From NCBI GenBank assembly GCA_021324155.1, contig JAJPJQ010000028.1, positions 1 through 64,000 on the forward strand: a DNA stretch of 64,000 nt. Direction: 5' to 3'. The notes under the pieces are model-generated. The model was not told the origin of the DNA. It saw nothing but the letters and a program-made list of their open reading frames with translations, and did not search any database. The DNA is from Pseudomonadota bacterium (GTDB lineage: Bacteria; Desulfobacterota; Binatia; UBA9968). The position numbers were made by a program, and so were the translations under genes. Below are positions 42,257 to 50,406 of the stretch, one piece after another. Positions within the stretch are counted from its first letter, which is position 1; each line of letters opens with the position of its first letter.

Positions 42257-42309
42257 TTTTGAATTTTGAGTTTTGAATTTGAATGGAGTTCAACATTCAA
42301 AATTCATCA
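42257..42309. repeat. Heptamer-repeat array E (TTTTGAA arms), overlaps the trpB stop
   Basis: Left arm: TTTTGAA 42257, TTTTGAG 42264, TTTTGAA 42271. Right arm: TTCAACA 42289, TTCAAAA 42296, TTCATCA 42303. The arms are reverse complements in register. The last unit contains the trpB stop (42307-42309). It fills the trpB-trpA gap. Confidence 0.85.
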
Positions 42310-43518
42310 TTTCTCCAGGTACTCTCCTACGGTTCCCATATCCTTGTCGCCGCGGCCGGAAAGATTGACGATGATGATCTGATTTTTTTTAAGCTTCGGC
42401 GCGAGCTTCAGCAGCTCGGCGAGCGCGTGGGCGCTTTCGAGTGCGGGGATGACGCCCTCCGTTCGAGAGAGCTCTTTCAGCGCCGCGAGCGCCTCGCGAT
42501 CGGTCGCGCTGGAGAAGCGAATTCTGCCGGCGTCGCGCAGGTAGCTGAGCTCCGGTCCGACGCCGGGGTAATCGAGCCCCGCCGCGATCGAGTGGGTCTC
42601 GCGCACCTGGCCGTTGCGGTCCTGGAGAAGATAGCTCTTACTGCCGTGAAGCACACCGACTTCGCCGCCCAGAATCGTCGCCGCGTGACGGCCGGTGGAA
42701 ATCCCCGCGCCTGCGGCCTCGACACCGATCATCTTGACGCCGTGGTCGCGAATAAAGGGATAAAACAGCCCGATCGAGTTGCTGCCGCCGCCGACGCACG
42801 CCACGAGATAATCCGGCAGCCGGCCTTCGGTCGCCCGGATCTGCCGGCGCGCCTCCTTGCCGATGACCGACTGAAAATCGCGCACCATCATCGGATAGGG
42901 ATGCGGCCCCGCGACCGAGCCGATGAGGTAATACGTTGTGCGCACATTGGTGACCCAATCGCGCAGCGCTTCGTTCATCGCGTCCTTGAGCGTATTGCTG
43001 CCCGATTCGACGACGCGCAGCTTCGCCCCCAGAAGGCGCATGCGCAGCACATTGAGGTATTGGCGCGCGACGTCTTCCTTGCCCATGAAAATTTCGCATT
43101 CGATGCCGAAGCGCGCCGCGACGGTGGCCGTCGCGACGCCGTGCTGGCCGGCGCCGGTCTCCGCGATGATGCGCTTTTTTCCCATGCGGCGCGCGAGCAG
43201 GACCTGGCCGATGGTGTTGTTGATCTTATGCGCGCCGGTGTGGCAGAGATCTTCGCGCTTCAAATACACGCGCGCGCCGAGGTCCGCCGTCAGCCGCTCC
43301 GCGAAATAAAGCGGCGTCGGGCGTCCAGCGTACTCGCGCAGGTAGGTTTCGAATTCGCGGCGAAAAGAAGGGTCGCGGCGCGCCGCCGCATAGGCCTTTT
43401 CGAGCTCGATCAGCGCCGGCATCAGCGTCTCGGAGACGTAGCGCCCGCCGAAAACGCCGAAGTGGCCGCGCCGGTCAGGCGCTTTGGACCGCGCTAATGA
43501 ATGCCTTGAGTTTTGCAT
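42307..43518 (-). CDS. trpB: Tryptophan synthase beta chain
   Basis: 403 residues. '[20 protein letters not shown]' at the start, the pyridoxal phosphate lysine in '[20 protein letters not shown]' (Lys98), '[20 protein letters not shown]', phosphate-binding '[20 protein letters not shown]', and '[20 protein letters not shown]'. It condenses indole with serine to give tryptophan. No other start exists before the conserved region, so ATG 43518 is used, which overlaps the end of trpF by 44 bases and suggests coupled translation. Confidence 0.97.
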   Translation of the reverse strand: MQNSRHSLARSKAPDRRGHFGVFGGRYVSETLMPALIELEKAYAAARRDPSFRREFETYLREYAGRPTPLYFAERLTADLGARVYLKREDLCHTGAHKINNTIGQVLLARRMGKKRIIAETGAGQHGVATATVAARFGIECEIFMGKEDVARQYLNVLRMRLLGAKLRVVESGSNTLKDAMNEALRDWVTNVRTTYYLIGSVAGPHPYPMMVRDFQSVIGKEARRQIRATEGRLPDYLVACVGGGSNSIGLFYPFIRDHGVKMIGVEAAGAGISTGRHAATILGGEVGVLHGSKSYLLQDRNGQVRETHSIAAGLDYPGVGPELSYLRDAGRIRFSSATDREALAALKELSRTEGVIPALESAHALAELLKLAPKLKKNQIIIVNLSGRGDKDMGTVGEYLEK

Positions 43519-44089
43519 GGTCTTTGACGCCCGGCCGGGCCTCGACGCCGGTGCACACGTCGACGCCGTAAGGCCGAACGAGCCTGATCGCTTCGGCGAC
43601 GTTGCCCACAGTAAGTCCGCCGGCCAAAATTAATTTCTCCGCTTTTACTCCGTCGAGCCAGCTCCACGGAAACGGTGCGCCCGAGCCGCCGTAGCCCGGC
43701 GCCCACGAGTCGACGAGATAATAATCCGCGGGATAATCCGCCATCGACCGCAGCGACTCGCGATCCTTGACGCGGAACGCTTTGATGACCTTCACGTCCC
43801 AGCCGCGGCAATACTCCGGCGTCTCTTCGCCGTGGAGCTGCACGCCGGAAAAGCCGGCCGCGCCGCCGGCGGCGAGAATGTCCCTGACGCGCTCCCTCGG
43901 CTCGTTGACGAAAAGCGCGAATTTGTCGATCCCGGCGGGTAGCCGCGCGATCATCTCATGGGCTTGCTCCGGCGTCACGCAGCGCGCGCTCGGCGGATAA
44001 AAATTAAAGCCGAGGTAGTCGGCGCCGAACTCGATCGCCGCGAGCGCGTCCTCCAGGTTCGTGATGCCGCAGACTTTGATCTTAACCAT
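43475..44089 (-). CDS. trpF: Phosphoribosylanthranilate isomerase
   Basis: 204 residues. '[20 protein letters not shown]' carries the catalytic Cys, '[20 protein letters not shown]', '[16 protein letters not shown]', catalytic Asp in '[20 protein letters not shown]', and '[20 protein letters not shown]' plus '[20 protein letters not shown]' for phosphate binding. It does the third step of tryptophan synthesis. It overlaps trpC by 8 bases and trpB by 44. Confidence 0.97.
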   Translation of the reverse strand: MVKIKVCGITNLEDALAAIEFGADYLGFNFYPPSARCVTPEQAHEMIARLPAGIDKFALFVNEPRERVRDILAAGGAAGFSGVQLHGEETPEYCRGWDVKVIKAFRVKDRESLRSMADYPADYYLVDSWAPGYGGSGAPFPWSWLDGVKAEKLILAGGLTVGNVAEAIRLVRPYGVDVCTGVEARPGVKDHAKLKAFISAVQSA

Positions 44090-44858
44090 CGCCTAAAAGT
44101 TCTTTCAGCTTCTCACCGGGCTTTGGCGCGCGCATAAGCGTCTCGCCGATGAGAAACGCGTGCGCGCCTAGCGCTTCGATGCGCTCGAGGTCTCTGGAAT
44201 TCCGAAAGCCGCTCTCGCAAACCACGGTGACGCCTGCGGGTACGAGCGGCAGCAATTTTTCCGTCGTCTCGAGGTTCACCTCGAAGGTTTTTAGGTCCCG
44301 GTTGTTGATGCCGATAAAGCGCGCGCCGGCTTCGAGCGCGGTTTCCAGCTCTTTTTCCGTATGCACTTCGACCAGAACATCGAGGCCGAGCTCCATCGCC
44401 TGGAGCGCCAGATCTTTCACCTGTCTTAACTCTAGCAACGCGACGATCAAAAGGATGGCGTCGGCGCCGAAACCCCGCGCCTCGATCACGTGATAGCCGT
44501 CGAGCGTGAAATCCTTCCGCAACAGCGGCACGGCGACGGTTTCCTTGATCGCCGTGAGATAATGGAGGCTGCCTTGAAAATATTTTTCCTCCGTCAGCAC
44601 CGAAAGCGCGCTGGCGCCGTTGGCAGCGAAGTCGCGCGCGATGTTCACAGGGTCGAAATCAGTTCGAATCATGCCCTGAGAGGGCGACGCGCGCTTTACC
44701 TCCGCGATGATGCGCCGCGATTTTCCCGCGACGGCGGCGGCGAAGCCGCGTGTCGGACGCGCGAACCACGGCCGGTCCTTGAGCGCCGCGACCGGGGTCT
44801 TCATGCGACGCGCCGCGAGGTCGTCTTTGACTTGCCGGGCAATGTCTTCGAGGAACAT
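44082..44858 (-). CDS. trpC: Indole-3-glycerol phosphate synthase
   Basis: 258 residues. 'RIIAEVKRASPSQGMIRTDF' carries the catalytic Lys, 'ALSVLTEEKYFQGSLHYLTA', 'VPLLRKDFTLDGYHVIEARG' (second Lys), 'ARFIGINNRDLKTFEVNLET' and 'VTVVCESGFRNSRDLERIEA'. It closes the indole ring from CdRP. It overlaps trpF by 8 bases. It is separated from trpD by 111 bp that is almost entirely heptamer array F. Confidence 0.97.
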   Translation of the reverse strand: MFLEDIARQVKDDLAARRMKTPVAALKDRPWFARPTRGFAAAVAGKSRRIIAEVKRASPSQGMIRTDFDPVNIARDFAANGASALSVLTEEKYFQGSLHYLTAIKETVAVPLLRKDFTLDGYHVIEARGFGADAILLIVALLELRQVKDLALQAMELGLDVLVEVHTEKELETALEAGARFIGINNRDLKTFEVNLETTEKLLPLVPAGVTVVCESGFRNSRDLERIEALGAHAFLIGETLMRAPKPGEKLKELLGDG

Positions 44859-44874
44859 AAAAAGACCGAATAGA

Positions 44875-44965
44875 GAATCCAGGAGCCAGGAGCCAAAAGC
44901 CAGAATACGAATACCAAAACTCCGGATTCGCGTTTCTGGATTCCGACCCCTGGATTCTGCGTTTT
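44875..44965. repeat. Heptamer-repeat array F (13 units, GGAGCCA / GGATTCN)
   Basis: Thirteen consecutive 7-base units in one register: GAATCCA 44875, GGAGCCA 44882 and 44889, AAAGCCA 44896, GAATACG 44903, AATACCA 44910, AAACTCC 44917, GGATTCG 44924, CGTTTCT 44931, GGATTCC 44938, GACCCCT 44945, GGATTCT 44952 and GCGTTTT 44959. The end units are reverse complements (GAATCCA and TGGATTC). It fills the trpD-trpC gap. Confidence 0.85.
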
Positions 44966-44969
44966 TGTG

Positions 44970-45986
44970 TTAATTGCTATTCGTCATTTCCACCAGTCGC
45001 GCGAGCTTCTCCTGCGCCTTGCCGGAGTCTATCGACTCGGCCGCGAGCTTCATCCCTGCGGCGATCGACGGCGCCGCTTCGCCGACGTATAGCGCCGCGC
45101 CGCTGTTCAAGACAACGATGTCGCGCCGCGGGCCCTTTTCGCCCGCGAGCACTTTTTTCAAAATCGCCGCGCACTCCTGCGGATCGCCGCCGAGCAGGCT
45201 CTCGAGCTTGCACGGCTTGAGGCCGACTTCCTCCGGCGTAAAAGTAAATGCCTTGACCTGGCCGTCGCGCAGCTCGGCGACGCGCGTCGGCCCGCAGAGC
45301 GACAGCTCGTCCATGCCTTCGAGCCCGTGCACGACCATCGCGCGCTTGGTACCGAGATTCTTAAGGACATGCGCGATCGGCTCGGTCAGCGCGCCGTCGT
45401 AAATGCCGGTCAGCTGGTGCGTCGCCCCTGCGGGATTGGTGAGCGGCCCGAGCACGTTGAAGATCGTGCGGATGCCGATCTCGCGGCGCGGCTGCACCGC
45501 GTATTTCATCGCTTCGTGCAGCATCGGCGCGAAGAGAAACCCGACGCCGATCTTGTCGATGCATTCCTCGACTTTTTCTTTGGCGGCGTCGACCTTGACG
45601 CCGAGCGCCGCCAGACAATCGGCGCTGCCCGACTGGCTCGAGACCGAGCGGTTGCCGTGCTTGGCGACCGTAAGCCCAGCGCCGGCGACGACGAAGGTCG
45701 ATGCGGTGGATATGTTGAACGTGCCTTTCTTGTCGCCGCCGGTTCCCACTACGTCGAGCACGAGGTCGGCCTTTACCGCGACGCGGTTCACCTTCTCGCG
45801 CATGACGCGCGCCGCGCCGGTGATCTCCTCGACCTTCTCGCCTTTCATCCGCAGCGCGGTTAAGAACGCGGCGACTTGGAGCGGCGTCGCCGCGCCCGTC
45901 ATGATCTGGTTCATCGCGGCGACGGTCTCCTCCTCGGTGAGGTCGACGCGGTCGACCACTTTCGCGATGGCTTCTTTAATGTCCAT
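44970..45986 (-). CDS. trpD: Anthranilate phosphoribosyltransferase
   Basis: 338 residues. 'DIKEAIAKVVDRVDLTEEET' helical start, PRPP loop 'VLDVVGTGGDKKGTFNISTA', 'VAKHGNRSVSSQSGSADCLA', 'FLFAPMLHEAMKYAVQPRRE' and 'IGIRTIFNVLGPLTNPAGAT'. It moves phosphoribose to anthranilate. It is the first trp gene in this run; trpE and trpG are not in the window. GGAG lies 9 bases before the ATG. Array G separates it from the SPOR-domain gene. Confidence 0.97.
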   Translation of the reverse strand: MDIKEAIAKVVDRVDLTEEETVAAMNQIMTGAATPLQVAAFLTALRMKGEKVEEITGAARVMREKVNRVAVKADLVLDVVGTGGDKKGTFNISTASTFVVAGAGLTVAKHGNRSVSSQSGSADCLAALGVKVDAAKEKVEECIDKIGVGFLFAPMLHEAMKYAVQPRREIGIRTIFNVLGPLTNPAGATHQLTGIYDGALTEPIAHVLKNLGTKRAMVVHGLEGMDELSLCGPTRVAELRDGQVKAFTFTPEEVGLKPCKLESLLGGDPQECAAILKKVLAGEKGPRRDIVVLNSGAALYVGEAAPSIAAGMKLAAESIDSGKAQEKLARLVEMTNSN

Positions 45987-46001
45987 AGTAGTCGGCTCCT
46001 A

Positions 46002-46064
46002 GCTGGGAAGCTTTCAGCTCCGGATCGGTTTGCTGATTGCCGACCGCTGATAGCTTCTTAGCTG
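46002..46064. repeat. Heptamer-repeat array G (GCTGA-type units)
   Basis: Nine units in register: GCTGGGA 46002, AGCTTTC 46009, AGCTCCG 46016, GATCGGT 46023, TTGCTGA 46030, TTGCCGA 46037, CCGCTGA 46044, TAGCTTC 46051 and TTAGCTG 46058. The two ends (AGCTGGGAAGCT and AGCTTCTTAGCT) can pair. It fills the gap between the SPOR gene and trpD. Confidence 0.8.
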
Positions 46065-46065
46065 G

Positions 46066-46812
46066 TCACTTGCTTACGGCGATTGCCTTGGGGAAATCCT
46101 CCTTCGCTTGAAGCTGCTCGAGATATTCTTTCGCCTGCGCGCGCGCCGGGAAATGGCCGATGCGAACGCGATACCAATCGCGCCCTTTAAGGTTAGCGGT
46201 AATGACGTAGGCATCGTAGCCCTTCTGTTTCAGCCGCTCGGCCAGCCGCTGCGCCGAGCGCTCCTCGGGAAAAGCATTGACCTGGACGGTCCAATCGCGC
46301 GGCGCGTCGCTCTTCGCCTTTTCGTCATCCGTCGTTTTGGACGCCGTCTCGACCTTCTCCGCCGCCGGCTTCTGCTTTTCTCTGACGGCCGGCGCGCTTT
46401 CCACTGCCTTGGCGCTCTTCGTCTCTCTCGCCTGCTTAGCCTCGGCTTTTTCTTTATTCTCGGGTTTGGTCGTGGAGACCGGCTTTACGTCGACATTCGC
46501 GTTTTTCTCCGCAGCCGGCGCTTTCGCCGCCGGCGCCGCCGCGCCCTTGCCGAGCGTATCGTAAAACGTGAGCTGGTCGTCTTTCGCCGCCGGCCCCTGG
46601 CCGGGTTTGGCGCTCGGCGACGGCTGGATCGGCACTTTAACCAGCGGCTCCTCCTGCTTCATCAGCTTTCGCTCTTCGACGCCCTGGCCAATCACGATTC
46701 CTAGCAGGAACGCGACCACGCAGGTGACCGCGAATCCCGCTGTTATGAGAATGAGCTGCGACCGGCTTAAAAAGTACATTCCGACTTCAGAGCCCTTTCT
46801 ATTTTCCGGCAT
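46066..46812 (-). CDS. SPOR-domain membrane protein
   Basis: 248 residues; GGAG six bases before ATG 46812. One transmembrane helix (LILITAGFAVTCVVAFLLGI) follows a short cytoplasmic start. A long Lys/Ala/Glu/Pro-rich periplasmic linker (residues 60-170) leads to a C-terminal SPOR domain: 'DWTVQVNAFPEERSAQRLAE' then 'GYDAYVITANLKGRDWYRVR' and 'IGHFPARAQAKEYLEQLQ'. SPOR domains bind denuded peptidoglycan at division sites, so a role in septation or cell-wall maintenance is likely. It follows argS by 26 bp, an arrangement common in deltaproteobacterial-type genomes. Confidence 0.93.
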   Translation of the reverse strand: MPENRKGSEVGMYFLSRSQLILITAGFAVTCVVAFLLGIVIGQGVEERKLMKQEEPLVKVPIQPSPSAKPGQGPAAKDDQLTFYDTLGKGAAAPAAKAPAAEKNANVDVKPVSTTKPENKEKAEAKQARETKSAKAVESAPAVREKQKPAAEKVETASKTTDDEKAKSDAPRDWTVQVNAFPEERSAQRLAERLKQKGYDAYVITANLKGRDWYRVRIGHFPARAQAKEYLEQLQAKEDFPKAIAVSK

Positions 46813-46838
46813 CGTTTACTCCATTCGCTGCGAATCGA

Positions 46839-48512
46839 CTAATTCCCCGTGCGCGCCGCCATCTTCAGCGGCGCGCTGACGCCCAGGAGACTCAACCCGC
46901 GCGCCACGACTTTCTGCACGTTGCGCAGCAAAAACAGTCTCGCCGCGGTGAGCTCCGGGTCGTCGGTGATGACCCGCAGGCGATTATAGTAGCGATGAAA
47001 CTCGCCCGCCAATTCGAGCAGATAGAAGGCGACGCGGTGCGGCTCGAGCTCCGTGACGCTGTCCCGGACCGTCTCCGCGAACTGCAGCAGGCGCTTGATA
47101 ATACCGAGCTCCTCCGGCTCGGCCAAATGCCCGAGCATCACGCCGCGATCGAGAGTCGCCGCGCCCTTGTCGTGCGCCTGCTCGAAAATGCTCGCGATGC
47201 GCGCGTGCGCGTACTGTACGTAAAAAACGGGATTCTCGCTCGATTCCTTTTTCGCCAGCTCGAGGTCGAAGTCCAGGTGGCTGTCGGATTTGCGCATGAG
47301 GAAAAAGAATCGCGCCGCATCCGCGCCCACCTCTTCGACTACTTCCGCGAGGGAGACGAATTCGCCCGACCGCTTTCCCATGCGCACTGGCTCGCCGCCG
47401 CGCGTCAGCTGCACGAGCTGGACCAGCACGACGCGGAGCCTCTCGGGATCATAGCCGAGCGCGGTGAGCCCCGCCTTCAGGCGCGGCACGTAGCCGTGGT
47501 GATCGGCGCCCCAGACGTTGATCAATTGCGCGAAGCCGCGCTCCAGCTTGTCGCGGTGATACGCGATGTCGCTCGCGAAATACGTCAGTTCGCCATCGCT
47601 TTTCACGAGCGGGCGGTCCTTGTCGTCGCCGAAAGCGGTCGATTTGAACCACCGGGCGCCGTCCAGGTCGTAGAGCATGCCGCGCGCGGCGAGCTGCGCG
47701 AGCGTCTGCTCGACGGCGCCGCGCGCTCTCAGCTCTTTTTCGCTGACGAAAGAGTCCAAGGAAATTCCGAAGGCCGCCAAGTCGGCGCGAATGATCTCAA
47801 GCAGCCGCTCGCCGCCGTATTGGCGGAAAAAAGCGACGGCTTGCTCTTGAGATGCCGACAAATATTTATCGCCCCAGCGCTGCTTCGCTTCGGCTGCGAC
47901 GTCTTTGACGTATTCGCCCGGATAGCCGTCTTCGGGAAAATCGATCTTTTCTCCGAACAGCTCGCGATAGCGCGCATAGATCGACTGGCCTAATTTCTCC
48001 ATCTGATTACCGGCGTCGTTCACATAATATTCCCGCTCGATGACAAAACCCGCGGCGTCGAGCAGCCGCGCGAGCACGTCGCCGATAACCGCGACGCGCC
48101 CATGGCCGACGTGGAGCGGTCCCGTCGGGTTGGCGCTCGCGAGCTCGACCTGGACCTTTTCACCGCCGCCGAACCGTGGCACGAGCTCCCGCTCGGTATC
48201 GAGCTCCTTAAGGCGCGCGTAATAGAACTTCGGCGAAAACGTGAAATTCAAAAAACCCGGCCCGGCGATCTCGACGCGCGCGAGAATGCCCTCGGTGTCT
48301 TCGATATTCTTCGCGATCGCTTCCGCGACCGCGCGTGGTGGCCGGCGCAGCTGCTTCGCCCATACCAGCGCGATGTTCGAGGCCAGGTCGCCGAACTCCT
48401 TCTGCTTCGGCGGCTCAAGAAACAAAGGGGGAAGATCTGTTGTTTCCAGCTCTTCCCCCTTCGCGGTCTTCTCGATCGCCCGGCTCAACAGATACTCAAG
48501 GTGACTCTTCAT
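46839..48512 (-). CDS. argS: Arginyl-tRNA synthetase
   Basis: 557 residues. N-terminal Arg-tRNA additional domain ('DLASNIALVWAKQLRRPPRA'), HIGH motif as 'ANPTGPLHVGHGRVAVIGDV', 'LINVWGADHHGYVPRLKAGL', the KMSK-equivalent 'PVRMGKRSGEFVSLAEVVEE', and the anticodon-binding DALR domain ending 'RVITDDPELTAARLFLLRNV'. It charges tRNA-Arg. It heads the run argS-SPOR-trpD. No clear ribosome-binding site is seen before ATG 48512. Confidence 0.97.
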   Translation of the reverse strand: MKSHLEYLLSRAIEKTAKGEELETTDLPPLFLEPPKQKEFGDLASNIALVWAKQLRRPPRAVAEAIAKNIEDTEGILARVEIAGPGFLNFTFSPKFYYARLKELDTERELVPRFGGGEKVQVELASANPTGPLHVGHGRVAVIGDVLARLLDAAGFVIEREYYVNDAGNQMEKLGQSIYARYRELFGEKIDFPEDGYPGEYVKDVAAEAKQRWGDKYLSASQEQAVAFFRQYGGERLLEIIRADLAAFGISLDSFVSEKELRARGAVEQTLAQLAARGMLYDLDGARWFKSTAFGDDKDRPLVKSDGELTYFASDIAYHRDKLERGFAQLINVWGADHHGYVPRLKAGLTALGYDPERLRVVLVQLVQLTRGGEPVRMGKRSGEFVSLAEVVEEVGADAARFFFLMRKSDSHLDFDLELAKKESSENPVFYVQYAHARIASIFEQAHDKGAATLDRGVMLGHLAEPEELGIIKRLLQFAETVRDSVTELEPHRVAFYLLELAGEFHRYYNRLRVITDDPELTAARLFLLRNVQKVVARGLSLLGVSAPLKMAARTGN

Positions 48513-48659
48513 TAGAAGTTATTCTAAACCCCCGGTGTGTGTGGCGAAGACACCAAAACAGAGCGTAGGATTGCCGGCCGATATGCATACAAGTACCTGA
48601 TAAATGCCTGCGAAAATGAAGATTATTTATAGACCCGAGTTCGCCGCAAAGTCAATCGT

Positions 48660-48714
48660 GCGATGCGGCAAGCTCACCCTGCGGCGCGCGCGGAGCGTGA
48701 ATTTGCCGCATCGC
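48660..48714. repeat. Perfect 12-bp inverted repeat between kptA and argS
   Basis: GCGATGCGGCAA at 48660-48671 and TTGCCGCATCGC at 48703-48714, with a GC-rich 31-base spacer that can pair partly. It could be a terminator-like hairpin after kptA without a T-run, or a copy of a dispersed repeat. The rest of 48513-48731 shows no gene. Confidence 0.65.
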
Positions 48715-48731
48715 GTCGACTAGCCGCTGCG

Positions 48732-49271
48732 CTAGGATTTTCTGACGGAGAGAAAGCGGGAAGGAATCTGGGGCGCGAGGTAAAGCGGGCCGGAGGAATA
48801 GAATTCGATTCCCGACTGCTGCGCGGCGCGCGCCGCTACGACGATGATCGCCGGCGCGGGATCGCGCCGTCGCCCGACGGCCTCCGCCTCGTCGATCGAC
48901 GTGCTCAAATGCACGTAAGAGCGCCCGCGCGGCTTGAGTCCCTCGCGCAGAATACTCTGCGCCAGGTCTCGCGCCGTGCCGAAATAAAGCTCTTCCGGCG
49001 GAGCGACGCTCTCCCCGCCGAGGTCGACAGGAAAAGAATGGCCGTAGGTCGCGCGCACTTTGTCGTCGCGCAGCTCGAAGCGCCGCTTGTCGGCCGCCGT
49101 CACGATTTCGCGAATGTCGTCTTCCGTCGCGTCGGGATAGCGTGTCTGAACGCGCCGCAAAAGCTCGCTCCATGCAACAAATCCCTGCCGGTCGAAGGCG
49201 AGCGGGTATTCCGGCGGCCGATGGCGTAACAAAAAACTCAAGAAGCGCGATAAACGGTCGAGCGGTACCAT
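48732..49271 (-). CDS. kptA: RNA 2'-phosphotransferase (Tpt1/KptA family)
   Basis: 179 residues, the normal KptA length. 'LSRFLSFLLRHRPPEYPLAF' (catalytic Arg-His), 'DKRRFELRDDKVRATYGHSF' (second Arg), 'EELYFGTARDLAQSILREGL', 'YVHLSTSIDEAEAVGRRRDP' (last Arg region) and 'EFYSSGPLYLAPQIPSRFL'. The family moves an internal 2'-phosphate from RNA to NAD+. In eukaryotes it finishes tRNA splicing; bacteria lack that pathway, so the natural substrate here is unknown. It stands between argS and a dehydrogenase gene with no RNA ligase nearby. Confidence 0.93.
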   Translation of the reverse strand: MVPLDRLSRFLSFLLRHRPPEYPLAFDRQGFVAWSELLRRVQTRYPDATEDDIREIVTAADKRRFELRDDKVRATYGHSFPVDLGGESVAPPEELYFGTARDLAQSILREGLKPRGRSYVHLSTSIDEAEAVGRRRDPAPAIIVVAARAAQQSGIEFYSSGPLYLAPQIPSRFLSVRKS

Positions 49272-49378
49272 AAAAGCTGCATCAAAAGTTAGAATATCGA
49301 AGCTAGAATAATAGATTGAGCGCGGCGTTCTTCTCCTTTCCGTTCTCGTCTAGATTCCAACATTTTATCTTCACATTC
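49271..49378. repeat. Heptamer-repeat array H (GAAGCTA-type, degenerate)
   Basis: Left part: AAAGTTA 49285, GAATATC 49292, GAAGCTA 49299, GAATAAT 49306. Right part: TAGATTC 49351, CAACATT 49358, TTATCTT 49365, CACATTC 49372. The TAG-x-TTC units mirror GAA-x-CTA. A GC-rich unpatterned stretch lies between. It is the most worn of the arrays; its right end overlaps the stop of the dehydrogenase gene. Confidence 0.55.
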
Positions 49379-50258
49379 CTTTTTTCATTTCCCCGCTGAT
49401 GAGTTGATAGACATTGTGCGCGATGCCCGTCGCTTCGTAGCCGTCGAGACCGTTCGCCTGGGCGATGCCGAACATCTGGTATGCGAGCGCGCTGAAGGGC
49501 ATCGGCACCTGCATCTCGCGCGCCATGTCGAGGCCGAAGCCCACGTCTTTCGGCATCCAGGATTTGCGCGGCTTGAACTTGCGCGAGACAAGGGTTTCGC
49601 ACATCCGATCGATGCCCTCCGAGCGGCTCTGGGAATTCTTGAGCACGGCTTGAAAGGTCGCTTCCGATACGCCGCCCTTTTGAAGCCACGTCGCGATCTC
49701 GACCAGACCCATATGCTGGATCGCGGCGAACATCGCCATCGCGTTTTTAACGAGCTTGGCATTACCGAGCTCGCCGACGTGCATGACGTTCTTCGCCATG
49801 GGCTGGACGAGCGGCAAAGAGCGCTCGTAAAGATCCTTCGGACCGGAGAGCCAGAGCGACAGCGTCCCCGCCGCCGCTTGCTCCTCGACGCCGCCAGCCG
49901 AACCGTCGAGGAGCCGCCAGCCCTTGTTCTTCAGCCCGTCGTTGACACGGAGGATCGTCTTTTTGTCGATGCTGCTGAAGTCGATCCAAACCTTCGCGCC
50001 GCGAGCCGCCTCGTGCAACCCGCCCGCCCCGAGGCCTACCTGCTCGACGGCCTCATTGTACGGCAGCATCGATAATACGATCTCAGAAGCTTCCGCGACG
50101 GAACGCGGCGAATCTTTGAACTCGGCGCCCTGGCTCTCAAGGCCCCGGGCAACCTCGCGCCTGAGATCGTTTACAAACAGATGATGCCCGGCCTTGAGCA
50201 GGTTTCCGGCCATGCCGCTTCCCATGCCTCCCGTGCCGATAAATCCTAGATTCGCCAT
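49371..50258 (-). CDS. 3-hydroxyisobutyrate dehydrogenase-like NAD(P)-dependent oxidoreductase
   Basis: 295 residues; GGAGGAG just before ATG 50258. Rossmann motif 'LGFIGTGGMGSGMAGNLLKA', beta-hydroxyacid family segment 'GWRLLDGSAGGVEEQAAAGT' (usual D-A-P-V-S-G-G here D-G-S-A-G-G), and the catalytic-lysine helix 'GELGNAKLVKNAMAMFAAIQ'. It is expected to oxidise a short beta-hydroxy acid (3-hydroxyisobutyrate, tartronate semialdehyde or similar); the active-site changes leave the substrate open. It is a stand-alone unit upstream of kptA. Confidence 0.9.
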   Translation of the reverse strand: MANLGFIGTGGMGSGMAGNLLKAGHHLFVNDLRREVARGLESQGAEFKDSPRSVAEASEIVLSMLPYNEAVEQVGLGAGGLHEAARGAKVWIDFSSIDKKTILRVNDGLKNKGWRLLDGSAGGVEEQAAAGTLSLWLSGPKDLYERSLPLVQPMAKNVMHVGELGNAKLVKNAMAMFAAIQHMGLVEIATWLQKGGVSEATFQAVLKNSQSRSEGIDRMCETLVSRKFKPRKSWMPKDVGFGLDMAREMQVPMPFSALAYQMFGIAQANGLDGYEATGIAHNVYQLISGEMKKGM

Positions 50259-50406
50259 AGCTCCTCCGTAATTCAGTACTAATACGGCGGCACTAATATC
50301 TCAATGCCGCGGGGCAATGTAGACAACGTAGAAAAACGCGAACCTGGGACAACCCCGGGTTGTGAAAAAGGCTGAGCGCTAGACGCAGACCAAGGCGGCA
50401 GGATCT

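Noticed and set aside
44875-44965. Heptamer arrays considered as CRISPR or transposon ends
   Set aside because: Period is 7, there are no unique spacers, no target duplications and no transposase nearby.
50349-50363. Palindrome ACAACCC-C-GGGTTGT
   Set aside because: A one-base loop cannot form an RNA hairpin, and no regulator or conserved position supports an operator.
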